Shown here in pieces: positions 1-9,074 of a stretch of DNA of 64,000 bases (within the stretch, counting starts at the first letter, position 1; the number at the start of each line of letters is the position of its first letter). Under the pieces are notes generated by a model. That model made no database searches. It was not told where the DNA came from and saw only the letters and a program-made list of their open reading frames with translations. The translations under genes and the position numbers were made by a program. Origin of the DNA: Bacteroidia bacterium (GTDB taxonomy: Bacteria; Bacteroidota; Bacteroidia; UKL13-3); NCBI GenBank assembly GCA_021740845.1, contig JAIOYZ010000016.1, forward strand, positions 31,989 through 95,988, read 5' to 3'.

Positions 1-411
1 TTCTAGATCTGGAAGCCAGCCTATGGTGCCATAACTTGTAAAAACGATATCAAATTGGCCGCTTAAATTCTTAGGCAAATCATAAATATCATAGCAAATA
101 AATTGAGCATCTAAACTCATTTCTTGAGCTAATTTTCCGGCAGCTTCAATTGCTGTTTCCGAAAAATCAACACCTGTAACTTGGGCTCCCATTCTAGCAA
201 GAGAAAGAGTGTCCTGCCCAAAATGACATTGCAAATGAAGTATAGATTTTCCTTTTACATCTCCTAATAAATCTAATTCAATGGAGTTTAAAGAACTCTG
301 TCCTGCTACAAATTTTGGAACATCATAAAAGTCACTGCTTATGTGAATTTCTGTTCTTTTGTTCCATAAATTCTTATTAACCTCAATATAATTTTCTTCT
401 GGATTTGCCAT
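1..411 (-). CDS. class I SAM-dependent methyltransferase, 3' end cut by the window
   Basis: The frame is open for 137 codons from an ATG at 411 and runs off the left edge, so the C-terminus is missing. It is a Rossmann-fold methyltransferase: motif I reads ILHLQCHFGQDTLSLARMGA, followed by the acidic end of strand beta-2 (VTGVDFSETAI) and the motif IV region (FDIVFTSYG). The family transfers a methyl group from S-adenosylmethionine; the substrate cannot be read from this part. The N-terminal stretch before motif I (about 50 residues, with WNKRTEIH) is typical of small stand-alone methyltransferases. The gene lies in the same direction as the PKD protein behind it, 45 bp away. Confidence 0.8.
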   Translation of the reverse strand, partial: MANPEENYIEVNKNLWNKRTEIHISSDFYDVPKFVAGQSSLNSIELDLLGDVKGKSILHLQCHFGQDTLSLARMGAQVTGVDFSETAIEAAGKLAQEMSLDAQFICYDIYDLPKNLSGQFDIVFTSYGTIGWLPDLE

Positions 412-456
412 TTTATTTAAGTATCCAAATGGCAAGTGCCAATAAGGAAGGTTTGG

Positions 457-2325
457 TTATTTTATTATTTTTTTAATGAATGTTTGAGAACCTGTTTGCA
501 CTTGAATTAAATATACACCTTGGCTTAAGTTGCTTACGTCTAATTTAAGTTCGTTTTGTCCAGCAGTAATTAATGTGTTTTCAGATACCAATTGTTGTCC
601 GCTTAAGTTGAACAAGGTTATGGTGCAAGATTGATTTTCTTTGGATTGAAGTTTTATGTTTAACTCTTCATTCATTGGGTTTGGATAAACCGAAAGAACG
701 GATAATGATTTTTCAACCAAGCCTGTTGCACTAGTTACAGAAATAGAATCACAACTCATATTTGAGCAAGAATCTGTTCCACTAATTACGCTTAAACAAA
801 CATAATAGTTTCCATTAGTGGTGAAGGTGTGTGATACAACTGCATCACTACTATAGGTTCCATCACCAAAATTCCAATTATTACTAAAGTTATCACTTGC
901 TAATGAACTAAACATAAAAGTATTTGGAGTATTGGTATCATTTGATTTTTCAAAGTCGGCACCGCAGGTAGATTGAGTAACCAAGCCTGTTGTGATAATG
1001 CTAACGCAATAAGTATTAGAACAAGTGGTGTCAACTGAATTACGAACTGTTAAACAAATAGTATGAACTCCAGGTGAGTTAAAATTATGTTCTGCATTTG
1101 TATTGTGTGTTGCTCCCGCTCCATCAAAAAGCCAAGTATAAACCAAAGGAGTTCCACTAGAATGATTAATGAATCTGTAATTATTAGTTGTGCCAATACG
1201 CTCGTAACTAAAATTGGCTAAGCAAGCTGCACTGCTAGAACTGCCATTACTAAATGTTTTGCAAATTGTGCTGCGGCAAAGTGTATCGCTACCTTGAATA
1301 TTGTATTTTGTTAAACAAACAGTATGCGAGCCTAAAGTTGTAAAGTTATGAATAGGATTGCAATTATCTGAGGTTGTTCCATCGCCAAAATTATAAACGC
1401 AGCGCGTTGTTGTTCCAGAACTTGTATTTGCAAATCTTACATAGTGTGGGTTTGAACCAATGCTATCGCTTTTAAAAATAGAGAAATTAGCAGAACAAGG
1501 ATTAGGTGTTTCTATATTGATACTATCACATTTGGTTTGAGTGCAAGAGCTATCTTTTTTTACAACAGTTAAACAAACTAAGTATTTACCTCCATGCAAA
1601 TAGGTATGGTTTGGTGTTCTATTATCAGAACCACTGCCATCTCCAAACGACCAAAAATAACGATATGCTGTATCATTCATGGTTGCTGTAAAAAACTTTT
1701 TAAAAGCGTTATCGCTGCTATTAGTTTTTGTCCAATTGGCATTGCAAGTTGTTGGTATTTCTACATTGATACTATCACATTTGGTTTGAGTACAAGAGCT
1801 ATCTTTTTTTACAACTGTTAAACATACCAGGTATTTGCCACCATGTAAATATATATGGTTTGGCGTCCTATTATCAGAACCACTGCCATCCCCAAACGAC
1901 CAAAAATAACGATATGCTGTGTCGTTCAAGGTTGCTGTAAAAAACTTTTTAAGAGCGTTATCGCTGCTATTAGTTTTTGTCCAATTGGCATTGCAAGTTG
2001 TTGGTATTTCTACATTGATACTATCACATTTTGTTTGGGTGCAAGAGCTATCTTTTTTTACTACAGTTAAACAAACAAGGTATTTGCCACCATGCAAATA
2101 GGTATGGTTTGGTGTTCTATTATCAGAACCACTTCCATCCCCAAACGACCAAAAATACTTATAAGCTGTATCGTTTAAATTAGCAGAAAAGAACTTTTTA
2201 TATGCATTATCAGTGCTATTAGTTTTTGTCCAATTTGCATTGCATGGATCTTGAGCTTTGGAGGTAAAACCAAGTGATAAAATAAATAAAGCTAAAAAAG
2301 TAGTCTTGAGTAAACTTGTTTTCAT
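457..2325 (-). CDS. secreted PKD-repeat protein with T9SS type-A sorting domain
   Basis: This is a 622-residue extracellular protein. A signal peptide (residues 1-25, ending TSKAQ) is followed by six PKD-type beta-sandwich domains with the signature FGDG. Domains 1-3 (residues 28-276) are nearly identical 83-residue units; domains 4-6 are divergent. The last ~75 residues form a T9SS sorting domain beginning SVYPNPMNEELN and ending IKKIIK. Each PKD unit carries several cysteines in conserved positions (CNANW, VCLTV, SSCTQTKCDS), so disulfides are likely. PKD arrays usually act as spacers or adhesin stalks; no catalytic domain is present, so this may be a surface adhesin or structural protein. 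The start at 2325 gives a clean signal peptide. Confidence 0.85.
   Translation of the reverse strand: MKTSLLKTTFLALFILSLGFTSKAQDPCNANWTKTNSTDNAYKKFFSANLNDTAYKYFWSFGDGSGSDNRTPNHTYLHGGKYLVCLTVVKKDSSCTQTKCDSINVEIPTTCNANWTKTNSSDNALKKFFTATLNDTAYRYFWSFGDGSGSDNRTPNHIYLHGGKYLVCLTVVKKDSSCTQTKCDSINVEIPTTCNANWTKTNSSDNAFKKFFTATMNDTAYRYFWSFGDGSGSDNRTPNHTYLHGGKYLVCLTVVKKDSSCTQTKCDSINIETPNPCSANFSIFKSDSIGSNPHYVRFANTSSGTTTRCVYNFGDGTTSDNCNPIHNFTTLGSHTVCLTKYNIQGSDTLCRSTICKTFSNGSSSSAACLANFSYERIGTTNNYRFINHSSGTPLVYTWLFDGAGATHNTNAEHNFNSPGVHTICLTVRNSVDTTCSNTYCVSIITTGLVTQSTCGADFEKSNDTNTPNTFMFSSLASDNFSNNWNFGDGTYSSDAVVSHTFTTNGNYYVCLSVISGTDSCSNMSCDSISVTSATGLVEKSLSVLSVYPNPMNEELNIKLQSKENQSCTITLFNLSGQQLVSENTLITAGQNELKLDVSNLSQGVYLIQVQTGSQTFIKKIIK
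1498..2244 (-). repeat. three tandem 249-bp PKD-coding repeats
   Basis: Three in-frame direct repeats of exactly 249 bp (83 codons) encode PKD domains 1-3 of the gene above. Boundaries taken from the repeated CNANWTKTNS start are 2244-1996, 1995-1747 and 1746-1498. The copies differ at only a few positions, many of them silent, which indicates recent duplication or homogenisation. Copy number could vary between strains by slippage or recombination. Confidence 0.9.
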
Positions 2326-2623
2326 TTGAGTTAATTATTTTCTATTCCTATGTTAGAAATAGCAGGGCCAAGGTAATGGGTATTTACTTGATTTACAAGT
2401 GTCCTAACAATTTTCTCTTTAAGAGAATTTTAATGTTTTTGTCCTCCTCTCTAATAGGAACCTAATTAGTTTGGTTCAACCCGAAAATTGATTTGCATTA
2501 AAGAAATTGTAATAACCACCTTCCTTGCAATTCTGGGTTTTTGCAAGGCCGCTTATTTTAATCCATTATAGCAAATATGCAATCCAAAATAAAATCACAT
2601 AATTTTAGCTTCCCCAAATTAGT
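2326..2623. other. intergenic region with a weak promoter for the PKD gene
   Basis: No gene is seen here. On the minus strand a possible promoter for the PKD gene reads TTG-N20-TACCTTGG (CAA at 2396-2398, box at 2368-2375), one base off the TAnnTTTG consensus. An inverted repeat, CTTGCAA...TTGCAAG, lies near 2523-2549 but has no T-run. A variant of the iterated decamer (TTGGTTCAACCCG) is near 2471. Confidence 0.4.
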
Positions 2624-2673
2624 AAAAAAAATAGGTTCAAACCGCCTTGTTTTGGTTTGAACCTATTTTTTTT
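2624..2673. terminator. terminator built from an inverted pair of GGTTTGAACC motifs
   Basis: A perfect 20-bp inverted repeat (2624-2643 and 2654-2673) surrounds a 10-nt loop. Each arm contains one copy of the iterated decamer next to TA and a run of eight A or T, so the hairpin is followed by a T-run in both directions. It lies 1 bp beyond the stop codon of the PBP1A gene and ends the sprE-PBP1A transcript on the minus strand. Confidence 0.92.
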
Positions 2674-2674
2674 A

Positions 2675-4882
2675 TTATTCTACAAAATCTTCTTTATCTG
2701 GCAAAGAATTGGAGAATTTATCACAATCCATTTCAATACTCAAAGGTGATTGTGGCGGAGTCCATTCGTTTACAATTTGCAATAAGTTGGGAACTGTGGT
2801 AACTTTTTGCATATAGTTTGCCCAAATTGGCATTGCCATAGCAGAACCAGAACCTAAATTTAAGCTTCTAAAATGTATGGCTCTATCTTCCCAACCAACC
2901 CAACATCCAGAAACAAGAGTTGGGGTAATTCCAATAAACCAACCATCGCTATAGTTTTGTGTGGTACCTGTTTTACCGCCGCAAGCACCCGGAATTTTGT
3001 ATTGATATTTTATTTTTGCAGCTGTTCCAGTTGTGGTAACTTGTTCTAACATTTTACACATTACATAAGCAGTTTGCTCGCTTAATGCCTCTTGTGTTAT
3101 GGGTAGATTTTCAAAAATTACATTGCCATTTTTATCTACTATTCTAGTTAAATAATTCGGTTTGATCCAAACGCCTTTGTTAGCAAATGTTGAAAAAGCA
3201 CCAACCATTTCGTAAACGGATATGTCTGCTGTTCCCAATGCAGAAGACGGATAAGGTTCAATTTTACTGGTAACACCCATCTTTTTTGCAAGGTCGATTA
3301 CGTTTTTAATACCATCATCGCCTAGCATTTTTAAAACATTTAGGCAGATTAAATTTATAGAAAGTTTAAGTCCTCTAAACATGGTCATTTCAGGCAAATC
3401 ATATTTGGTATCTGCATTACCCGGATTATAATCTGGGTAGCCATCAAAGCTAACAGGCTTATCAGGAACCATAGTACAAGGAGAGAATCCATTATCTACA
3501 GCTACTGAATATACAAAAGGTTTAAAGGTTGAACCCACCTGTCTTTTTGCGGTAATGTTTACGTGGTCGTATTTAAAGTATTTGTAATTTGTACCACCCA
3601 CCCAAGCTTTAATTTTTCCTGTTTGAGGATCCATACTCATAAAACCACATTGCATAAAATGCTTATAATATTTAATGCTATCCATGGGAGTCATGGTAGT
3701 ATCAATTTCTCCCTTGGTATAACTAAAAACACGCATCTTAACAGGAGTATTAAATTCCTTCATAATCTCTGCTTCAGTCTTTTTCATTTCACGAGCAATT
3801 CTGTATCTATCGCTACGTTTCATTCCACTAATCAAAACCTCTTTAAATTCTCCCCAAGGATCTCTTCCTTTCCAATGAGCAAAGAAGAGTTTCTGCTGAT
3901 CGCGCAATTGTGATTCAACTGTTTCTTCTGCAATTTTTTGCATGGTTGGGTTAATGGTGGTATAGATTTTTAAACCATCCTTATATAAATTATAACCATT
4001 TTCTTCGCACCAATCCAATAATTCCATACGAAGGGTTTCTCTAAAATAGGTGGCCAAACCTTCGTTATGACTTTCCTCTGCAAAGTTCAATTCTATGGCT
4101 TCTGATTTAAAAAGTTCACAAGTATCGGAGGTTAAATATCCAGCCTTTTCCATTTGGTTCAAAACGGTATTTCTTCTTCTTAAAGCATTGGCAGGGTTAC
4201 GCACAGGACTGTATAAAGTTGGAGCTTTTAACATACCCACTAACATGGCTGCTTCTTTTGCATTTAGGTCTTTTGGTGATTTGCCAAAGAAGGTTTTGGA
4301 TGCACTACGTATACCAAATGAATTGCTGCCAAATTCTACGGTATTAAAATACATAGTAAGAATTTCGTCTTTGGTATAACGTTGTTCAATAAGCACGGCT
4401 GTAATCCATTCTTGAATTTTGGTGCGGGCTTTTTCAACTACACTTCTAAACTTTTTTCTTGGGAATAAATTTTTTGCCAATTGTTGCGAAATGGTACTAC
4501 CACCTTGACGCCTGCCAATTAAATTATAGATTACCATGGTAAATAAGCGGCTATTATCTATTCCGCTATGCTGGTAAAAACGGATGTCTTCTGTAGCAAT
4601 TAAGGCATTTATCAATTGCGGACTAAGTTCCTCATAACTCGCGTTGCTTCTATTTTGCAAATAATATTTTCCAAGTTGAGAACCATCATCGGCATAAATT
4701 TCACTTGCCAATTGTGTGGTTGGGTTTTCCAATTCTTCAATAGGAGGTAATTGACCAAACCAACCCATGGCAATGGTGCCAACCAATGTAGAGAGTAATA
4801 AAACTCCTAAAAAGGCTCCAATCCAAAGCCATTTAATCCATTTCCAATAAGGGCTTTTCGTAAAATATTGATTCAATTTCAT
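2675..4882 (-). CDS. mrcA: penicillin-binding protein 1A, bifunctional transglycosylase/transpeptidase
   Basis: This class A PBP polymerises lipid II and cross-links peptidoglycan at the outer face of the inner membrane. A short cytoplasmic tail and one membrane segment (about residues 17-41) precede the GT51 glycosyltransferase domain, with the catalytic motif ATEDIRFYQHSGID (E98) and GGSTISQQLAKN (128-138). The transpeptidase domain has the three expected motifs: STFK (serine 451), SIN (508-510) and KTGT (637-640). The length, 735 residues, is normal for the family. The start codon lies only 2 bp behind the stop of sprE/porW, so the two genes are cotranscribed and probably translationally coupled. 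A motif-pair terminator follows directly. Confidence 0.93.
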   Translation of the reverse strand: MKLNQYFTKSPYWKWIKWLWIGAFLGVLLLSTLVGTIAMGWFGQLPPIEELENPTTQLASEIYADDGSQLGKYYLQNRSNASYEELSPQLINALIATEDIRFYQHSGIDNSRLFTMVIYNLIGRRQGGSTISQQLAKNLFPRKKFRSVVEKARTKIQEWITAVLIEQRYTKDEILTMYFNTVEFGSNSFGIRSASKTFFGKSPKDLNAKEAAMLVGMLKAPTLYSPVRNPANALRRRNTVLNQMEKAGYLTSDTCELFKSEAIELNFAEESHNEGLATYFRETLRMELLDWCEENGYNLYKDGLKIYTTINPTMQKIAEETVESQLRDQQKLFFAHWKGRDPWGEFKEVLISGMKRSDRYRIAREMKKTEAEIMKEFNTPVKMRVFSYTKGEIDTTMTPMDSIKYYKHFMQCGFMSMDPQTGKIKAWVGGTNYKYFKYDHVNITAKRQVGSTFKPFVYSVAVDNGFSPCTMVPDKPVSFDGYPDYNPGNADTKYDLPEMTMFRGLKLSINLICLNVLKMLGDDGIKNVIDLAKKMGVTSKIEPYPSSALGTADISVYEMVGAFSTFANKGVWIKPNYLTRIVDKNGNVIFENLPITQEALSEQTAYVMCKMLEQVTTTGTAAKIKYQYKIPGACGGKTGTTQNYSDGWFIGITPTLVSGCWVGWEDRAIHFRSLNLGSGSAMAMPIWANYMQKVTTVPNLLQIVNEWTPPQSPLSIEMDCDKFSNSLPDKEDFVE

Positions 4883-4884
4883 TT

Positions 4885-7545
4885 TTATTGTTTGAGCGAT
4901 TCTTCTTGTTTTTTATAAAATTCTGCAAACTTTTCTACCTTTTTATCCTTGAGTACTATTCTGAAGTTTTTAGTTGAAATTATATACTCAGGAGAAGGCT
5001 CATTATAGCTTAGTTTTTTTGCTTTTAAATCGGTTGCTTGTAATGTTTTAAAGTATTCTTCTGCATCTTTTCTATTGGCAAATTCGCGAACTACTAAAAG
5101 TTGATAGCCTTCATTGCTCATCATTAAATTAACCCTCAGGCTTTTCTCAGATGCATAGGTTTCATTAAAGTTGGTATACACACTAACAAACTCGTTAAAG
5201 TCTACTTTTTGGTTTTTAATAGCCAAAACATAATAGTAAGGAGTCTCCGTTTCTAAGTCAAATCCTGGCTCTGCATTACCATTATTTTTAGCAGCAAATG
5301 CCGATTTTTTTTCTGCACGGTTCAATACTTCTAAATAGTCATCTGCAGTTTGCGCAACATCCAATCCCTTGTGTTTGGTACTAACTTCGGTTAAGGCTTT
5401 CTTAAAGGCCTCTTTGTCCTTTGTTTTGCCAATAATAAAAGCGTTTAATAAATCTAGTTTTGGGTTAAAAACATTGCCAGGAAATTCTTTACCTATGTTT
5501 TCTTTTAATTGCAATGCTTCTGCGTAGTTGCCTGATAAATAAGCTGCGTATGCTTTTTCATAAGCAGCAATTAATTCTTTATTGTTTGAGCTTTCAGAAG
5601 ACTGAATGGTTTTGTTTTGAACCAATAAACTATAAGGGTGTTCTGGATAATTAGTTATTAAATTTTGTTTATTCTCCTCAGCAATTTTCTTGTTATTTAA
5701 CTCATCGTTTGATTTATATAAATAATAAAATGCAGCAGGTTCATACTCGCTAATTGGAAACCTTTTTTGCAATATGTCGAAGTACTTTCTGCTTTCGGAA
5801 GGATTCTTTAGTCGGGTATAATAAATTAATCCCAAGTTGTTTAAAGATTCAATCATTCTATCATTAGAACGTTGCTTTTGGGAGGAACTAAAAGGAACAT
5901 TTTTTATCCAATTATCACGTTCAGCATCTCCGGTTAAATTTGATACTTTTGGTTCGGCCGCTATTTCTTTACCGTCTATTATTTCTTTCTTTTGGTTTGA
6001 ACCAAGAGTAGAAGAATCTTGAGGGCTTTCATCTGCTTCAACACTTGTTTTTTCCTTAGCAGCAATCATCCAAAAGTCTTCATTTTTTCTTTGGCCCCAT
6101 TTCTTATTACTAAAGAATTCGGCCCTTCCAGCAGCCATTAGTGTAGGGTTATAGAAATACCAAGAATTGTCTCCAGCGCCAGGAATACCAGCAGGAATGG
6201 ACGGATTTAAATTGGCATTATTTGCAATACTAGCAGCATGTTTTGCATTTTTCTTTGCCTCTTTTGCCGCTATTTCTTCTTGCCTTTTTACCTCTGCTAT
6301 CCACGAATCAATTTTTCTTTCAATTTCATCCTTGCTCAATACGGATAGTTTTTGTAAAGAGTCTTCTGCTTCATATACCTTTAAATTATTTATCAAATCT
6401 GATAAAACAATTTTGGTATCGTTAATTTGTTCGAATTGTTTGTGGGTTTTATCCAAATTCAAAACAGTGCTATCATAATAAGCTTGCGAAATCTTAAAAT
6501 CTTTTTGCTCGAAAAATAATTTTGCCAATTCATAATAGCTTAAGCCTTTTTGGTTTTTATTCTTTGTACTTGATGCAACAGATTTCTTAAAGTCTTTTGT
6601 TGCTTCGTTGGTGTTTTTTTGAATTAAATCCAATTTGCCTAATTCAAAATACAGTTGATCCAAATAATCCTTATTCTTATCATCTGTGGTCATTTTCCTT
6701 AGGTTTTTCTTAACCTTAGCAATAGATCTAGGATCATTTAAATCGTAAATTCTAGTAAGGTTAATATTGGCATTAAATGCAAAATCGTAAGAAGGGATAT
6801 AGGATATTACCTTATTAAAAAAGTAAGTAGCCTCAGGTTTTCTATCTGTTAATAAGCAAAGCTGACCAAGAATATAATGGTAGCGTATTTTTTGATTTTT
6901 GGTGAGTTTACCCTTCAATGCCATTTTTAATTGATCAATGGCTGGACCTAATTTTTCTTGTTTAATACTAATATCAGCAGCAGTTGCATAGATTACAGCA
7001 TAATCTTCTTTTTTTATTTGTTTGTTGGCAAGAAGCAAACCCATTAATGCTTCTGCTTCACCCATTTTTTTCATACCCATATAATTACGAGCAATCCAGC
7101 AGGTGCTTAAATCTTTAAATTCACCATCCTTGTATTTTCCAATGATGTATTGAAAAGTCTCAATAGAGGCAAAATAATCTTGTTTATAAAAGCGGCACTT
7201 GGCCATAGCAAAATAAGAATCATCGGTAAAAGAACCGATGGTATGCATTTGAATGGTTTTAGAAAACTTTTTAATAGCCTCATCTAAAACATTTCCTGCA
7301 GTTTTAGCAGACTCCTCTGTTCCCATTGGGAATACTTCTAATACCTTGTCGAAATTATCTACATGGGTTGCTTCAATTTGATTTATGGCATCTAAGAGTT
7401 TTTGTTCCCCATTAAAATACACATTAAAATGACCTGTTAGGGTATGGAAATTTCGGTTCAACCATTTGTCTTTGGTTGGATTACATGCCGCAAAACCAAT
7501 TAGGCTAAGGAGCAATAAATAGAATATGTTCTTATGTTGATACAA
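4885..7545 (-). CDS. sprE: T9SS TPR lipoprotein SprE/PorW
   Basis: This 886-residue protein is a TPR-rich lipoprotein. The leader is 20 residues, with a lipobox ending GFAAC (Cys21). The mature start, with WLNRNFHTLTGHFNVYFNGE, is the hallmark of the SprE/PorW family, needed for type IX secretion and gliding in Bacteroidota. TPR-like helical repeats cover about residues 50-380 and 560-700; a low-complexity Lys/Ala/Asn stretch lies near 420-450. The only possible start is TTG at 7545: the frame is closed by a stop 21 codons upstream, there is no ATG between, and the leader would be lost with any later start. The PBP1A gene follows after 2 bp. One iterated decamer (5994-6003) encodes GSNQ here. 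Confidence 0.88.
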   Translation of the reverse strand: MYQHKNIFYLLLLSLIGFAACNPTKDKWLNRNFHTLTGHFNVYFNGEQKLLDAINQIEATHVDNFDKVLEVFPMGTEESAKTAGNVLDEAIKKFSKTIQMHTIGSFTDDSYFAMAKCRFYKQDYFASIETFQYIIGKYKDGEFKDLSTCWIARNYMGMKKMGEAEALMGLLLANKQIKKEDYAVIYATAADISIKQEKLGPAIDQLKMALKGKLTKNQKIRYHYILGQLCLLTDRKPEATYFFNKVISYIPSYDFAFNANINLTRIYDLNDPRSIAKVKKNLRKMTTDDKNKDYLDQLYFELGKLDLIQKNTNEATKDFKKSVASSTKNKNQKGLSYYELAKLFFEQKDFKISQAYYDSTVLNLDKTHKQFEQINDTKIVLSDLINNLKVYEAEDSLQKLSVLSKDEIERKIDSWIAEVKRQEEIAAKEAKKNAKHAASIANNANLNPSIPAGIPGAGDNSWYFYNPTLMAAGRAEFFSNKKWGQRKNEDFWMIAAKEKTSVEADESPQDSSTLGSNQKKEIIDGKEIAAEPKVSNLTGDAERDNWIKNVPFSSSQKQRSNDRMIESLNNLGLIYYTRLKNPSESRKYFDILQKRFPISEYEPAAFYYLYKSNDELNNKKIAEENKQNLITNYPEHPYSLLVQNKTIQSSESSNNKELIAAYEKAYAAYLSGNYAEALQLKENIGKEFPGNVFNPKLDLLNAFIIGKTKDKEAFKKALTEVSTKHKGLDVAQTADDYLEVLNRAEKKSAFAAKNNGNAEPGFDLETETPYYYVLAIKNQKVDFNEFVSVYTNFNETYASEKSLRVNLMMSNEGYQLLVVREFANRKDAEEYFKTLQATDLKAKKLSYNEPSPEYIISTKNFRIVLKDKKVEKFAEFYKKQEESLKQ

Positions 7546-7622
7546 TGCAGACTTTGTTTTTGCCTATCTTTGAATTTAAAACGCACAATTTTAACCAAAA
7601 CTTTTTTAATTCAGGTACTGTA

Positions 7623-7988
7623 ATGGAACAGCCAAAGAAAAAATTAATTCACAAGCTAAGGTACAAGTATAGGTTGGTATTGATAAATGACGAATCTTTT
7701 GAGGAAAAATTATCCTTCAAACTCACGCCAATGAATGTGTTTGTGGGCTTTAGCTCTGCTATTGTTTTATTTACTATTCTCATTACAACCTTAATTTTTT
7801 ATACTTCCCTGCGTGAATATGTTCCAGGGTATACCGATTCTAAATCCAAACGAAACCTTCAAGAATTATTGTATAAAACCGATTCTTTGGAAGAAACGCT
7901 TCGTCTAAAAGAGCTATATTACCAGAATATTGCCAATATTATGAAGGGTGGAGAAGGTATAAAAGATTCTTTGGGTTCAAAAAAATAA
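7623..7988 (+). CDS. short single-pass membrane protein resembling the N-terminus of M23 peptidases
   Basis: The 121-residue protein has a basic cytoplasmic segment (KLRYKYRLVLINDESFEE), one membrane helix (about 42-65), and a short periplasmic coiled-coil-like tail. This N-terminus resembles the cytoplasmic and membrane part of Bacteroidota M23 metallopeptidases encoded near bactofilin genes, but the peptidase domain is absent and the next 300 bp do not supply one. An in-frame ATG exists at 7545, overlapping the sprE start. ATG 7623 is preferred because it starts the conserved part and lies behind a TATCTTTG box (7564-7571) whose possible -33 element is 24 nt away. It may be a truncated paralogue or a small partner of the bactofilin encoded downstream. 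Confidence 0.65.
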   Translation: MEQPKKKLIHKLRYKYRLVLINDESFEEKLSFKLTPMNVFVGFSSAIVLFTILITTLIFYTSLREYVPGYTDSKSKRNLQELLYKTDSLEETLRLKELYYQNIANIMKGGEGIKDSLGSKK

Positions 7989-8307
7989 ATCCTATTTTTA
8001 ATATTTTTACTTTTTATGTCTGGAAAAGAAATATGACAATTAGTTATTTTCTTCAATCATGTTTCTTTAAAAATGTAAGCATTGCCCACATTTTTTATTT
8101 ATTTTTCGGTTTGAACCAAAACCAAAATAAGAGTTTCTAAATTAGAAAGCTATTCTATTTATTTTGAAAAATTTGATACATTTGTCGAACTAGGTATTAT
8201 AAATCATCAAAAAAGGTAACTGTAATCTCAATTAATTTTTTTGTTGGCCAATAATAGGAGGAAGGTTTTCTCCACCTAGGTTTAAAAATAAATTTAATTA
8301 GTGTAAC
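7989..8307 (+). promoter_or_regulatory. intergenic region with likely bactofilin promoter
   Basis: The 319 bp hold no gene. A consensus -7 box, TACATTTG, is at 8177-8184; no good TTTG is found at the right distance upstream, so the -33 part is weak. An exact iterated decamer lies at 8108-8117. Just ahead of the bactofilin gene is the purine-rich AGGAGGAAGG, but about 45 bp from the start codon, too far to act as its ribosome-binding site. Confidence 0.45.
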
Positions 8308-8769
8308 ATGGCTATTTTTAACCAATCAAAGAATACTACATTTAACCCTCAGGAAATTAATATTCTGAATGCTGGGACCAAAATAAATGGGGATCTAATT
8401 TCCGAAGGCGATTTACGGGTGGATGGATCTTTAAAAGGAAATATAGAGGTGAAAGCCAAATTAGTTTTGGGTGTTTCCGCACAAGTTGAAGGAAATGTTA
8501 GGGCTATCAATTGTGATATTTCTGGCGTTGTAAAAGGAAATATTTCTGTTTCAGACCTGCTTACCATTAAAAGTACTGCCAAAATCAATGGCGACATATC
8601 CTGTTCAAAATTAATTATCGAAGTTGGAGCAGAATTTAATGGCCGAAGCACAATGGCTAACAATCTTTCAAATGTTTTTAGTGATATAAATACTGGTAAA
8701 AATTCCAAGCCATTAGACACCAAAGCTCCTGTTATCAGTGAAAAACACGGAGAAAAAGCCGCAGTTTAA
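8308..8769 (+). CDS. bactofilin (polymer-forming cytoskeletal protein)
   Basis: This 153-residue protein is built around the bactofilin beta-helix, seen as regularly spaced G-x-hydrophobic repeats (TKINGDLISEGDLRVDGSLKG, then VEGNVRA, VKGNISV, INGDISC, from about residue 24 to 112). Flexible N- and C-terminal tails are typical. Bactofilins assemble without nucleotides into membrane-associated filaments and often position peptidoglycan enzymes. The gene stands between the M23-like membrane protein and the ATP synthase operon, and its last 32 bp overlap the AtpZ-like gene in another frame, so expression is probably linked to the atp genes. Confidence 0.9.
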   Translation: MAIFNQSKNTTFNPQEINILNAGTKINGDLISEGDLRVDGSLKGNIEVKAKLVLGVSAQVEGNVRAINCDISGVVKGNISVSDLLTIKSTAKINGDISCSKLIIEVGAEFNGRSTMANNLSNVFSDINTGKNSKPLDTKAPVISEKHGEKAAV

Positions 8770-8953
8770 CCAAGTACTTAAATACACTAACCAAGCCATT
8801 CAAATGATTTTGGTTATGGTAGCAGGTACACTTGGGGGAAAATACGCCGATAAATATTTCGGATTTTCTTTTCCAATCCTTACGCTACTGGGAGTTTTGT
8901 TCTCTGTATTTGCTGCATTATACCTTTCTCTTAAAGATTTTCTTAAAAAATAG
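8738..8953 (+). CDS. AtpZ/AtpI-like small membrane protein
   Basis: The 71-residue protein has two membrane helices (about residues 18-38 and 44-64), with glycines and the GGKYADKYFG turn typical of the AtpZ/AtpI family of ATP synthase accessory proteins. These are thought to help c-ring assembly or cation supply. Its start lies within the end of the bactofilin gene (32-bp overlap), and the ATP synthase operon follows. Its position at the head of the atp cluster supports the call. Confidence 0.8.
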   Translation: MKNTEKKPQFNQVLKYTNQAIQMILVMVAGTLGGKYADKYFGFSFPILTLLGVLFSVFAALYLSLKDFLKK

Positions 8954-9074
8954 TTTCTACATGGGTATTTAATTCAATAGGAAATCCTACTTTTGCGGCA
9001 ACGAAAAACGGCTTATTCATTAAAATTGATGTTCTTTTTTATTGATAGTCAGTTTTTTAATAGAGTAAAACCCT

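Noticed and set aside
1594..2101. Three plus-strand open frames opposite the PKD repeats
   Set aside because: They are antisense shadows of the same tandem repeat and repeat with it; no start signals are seen.
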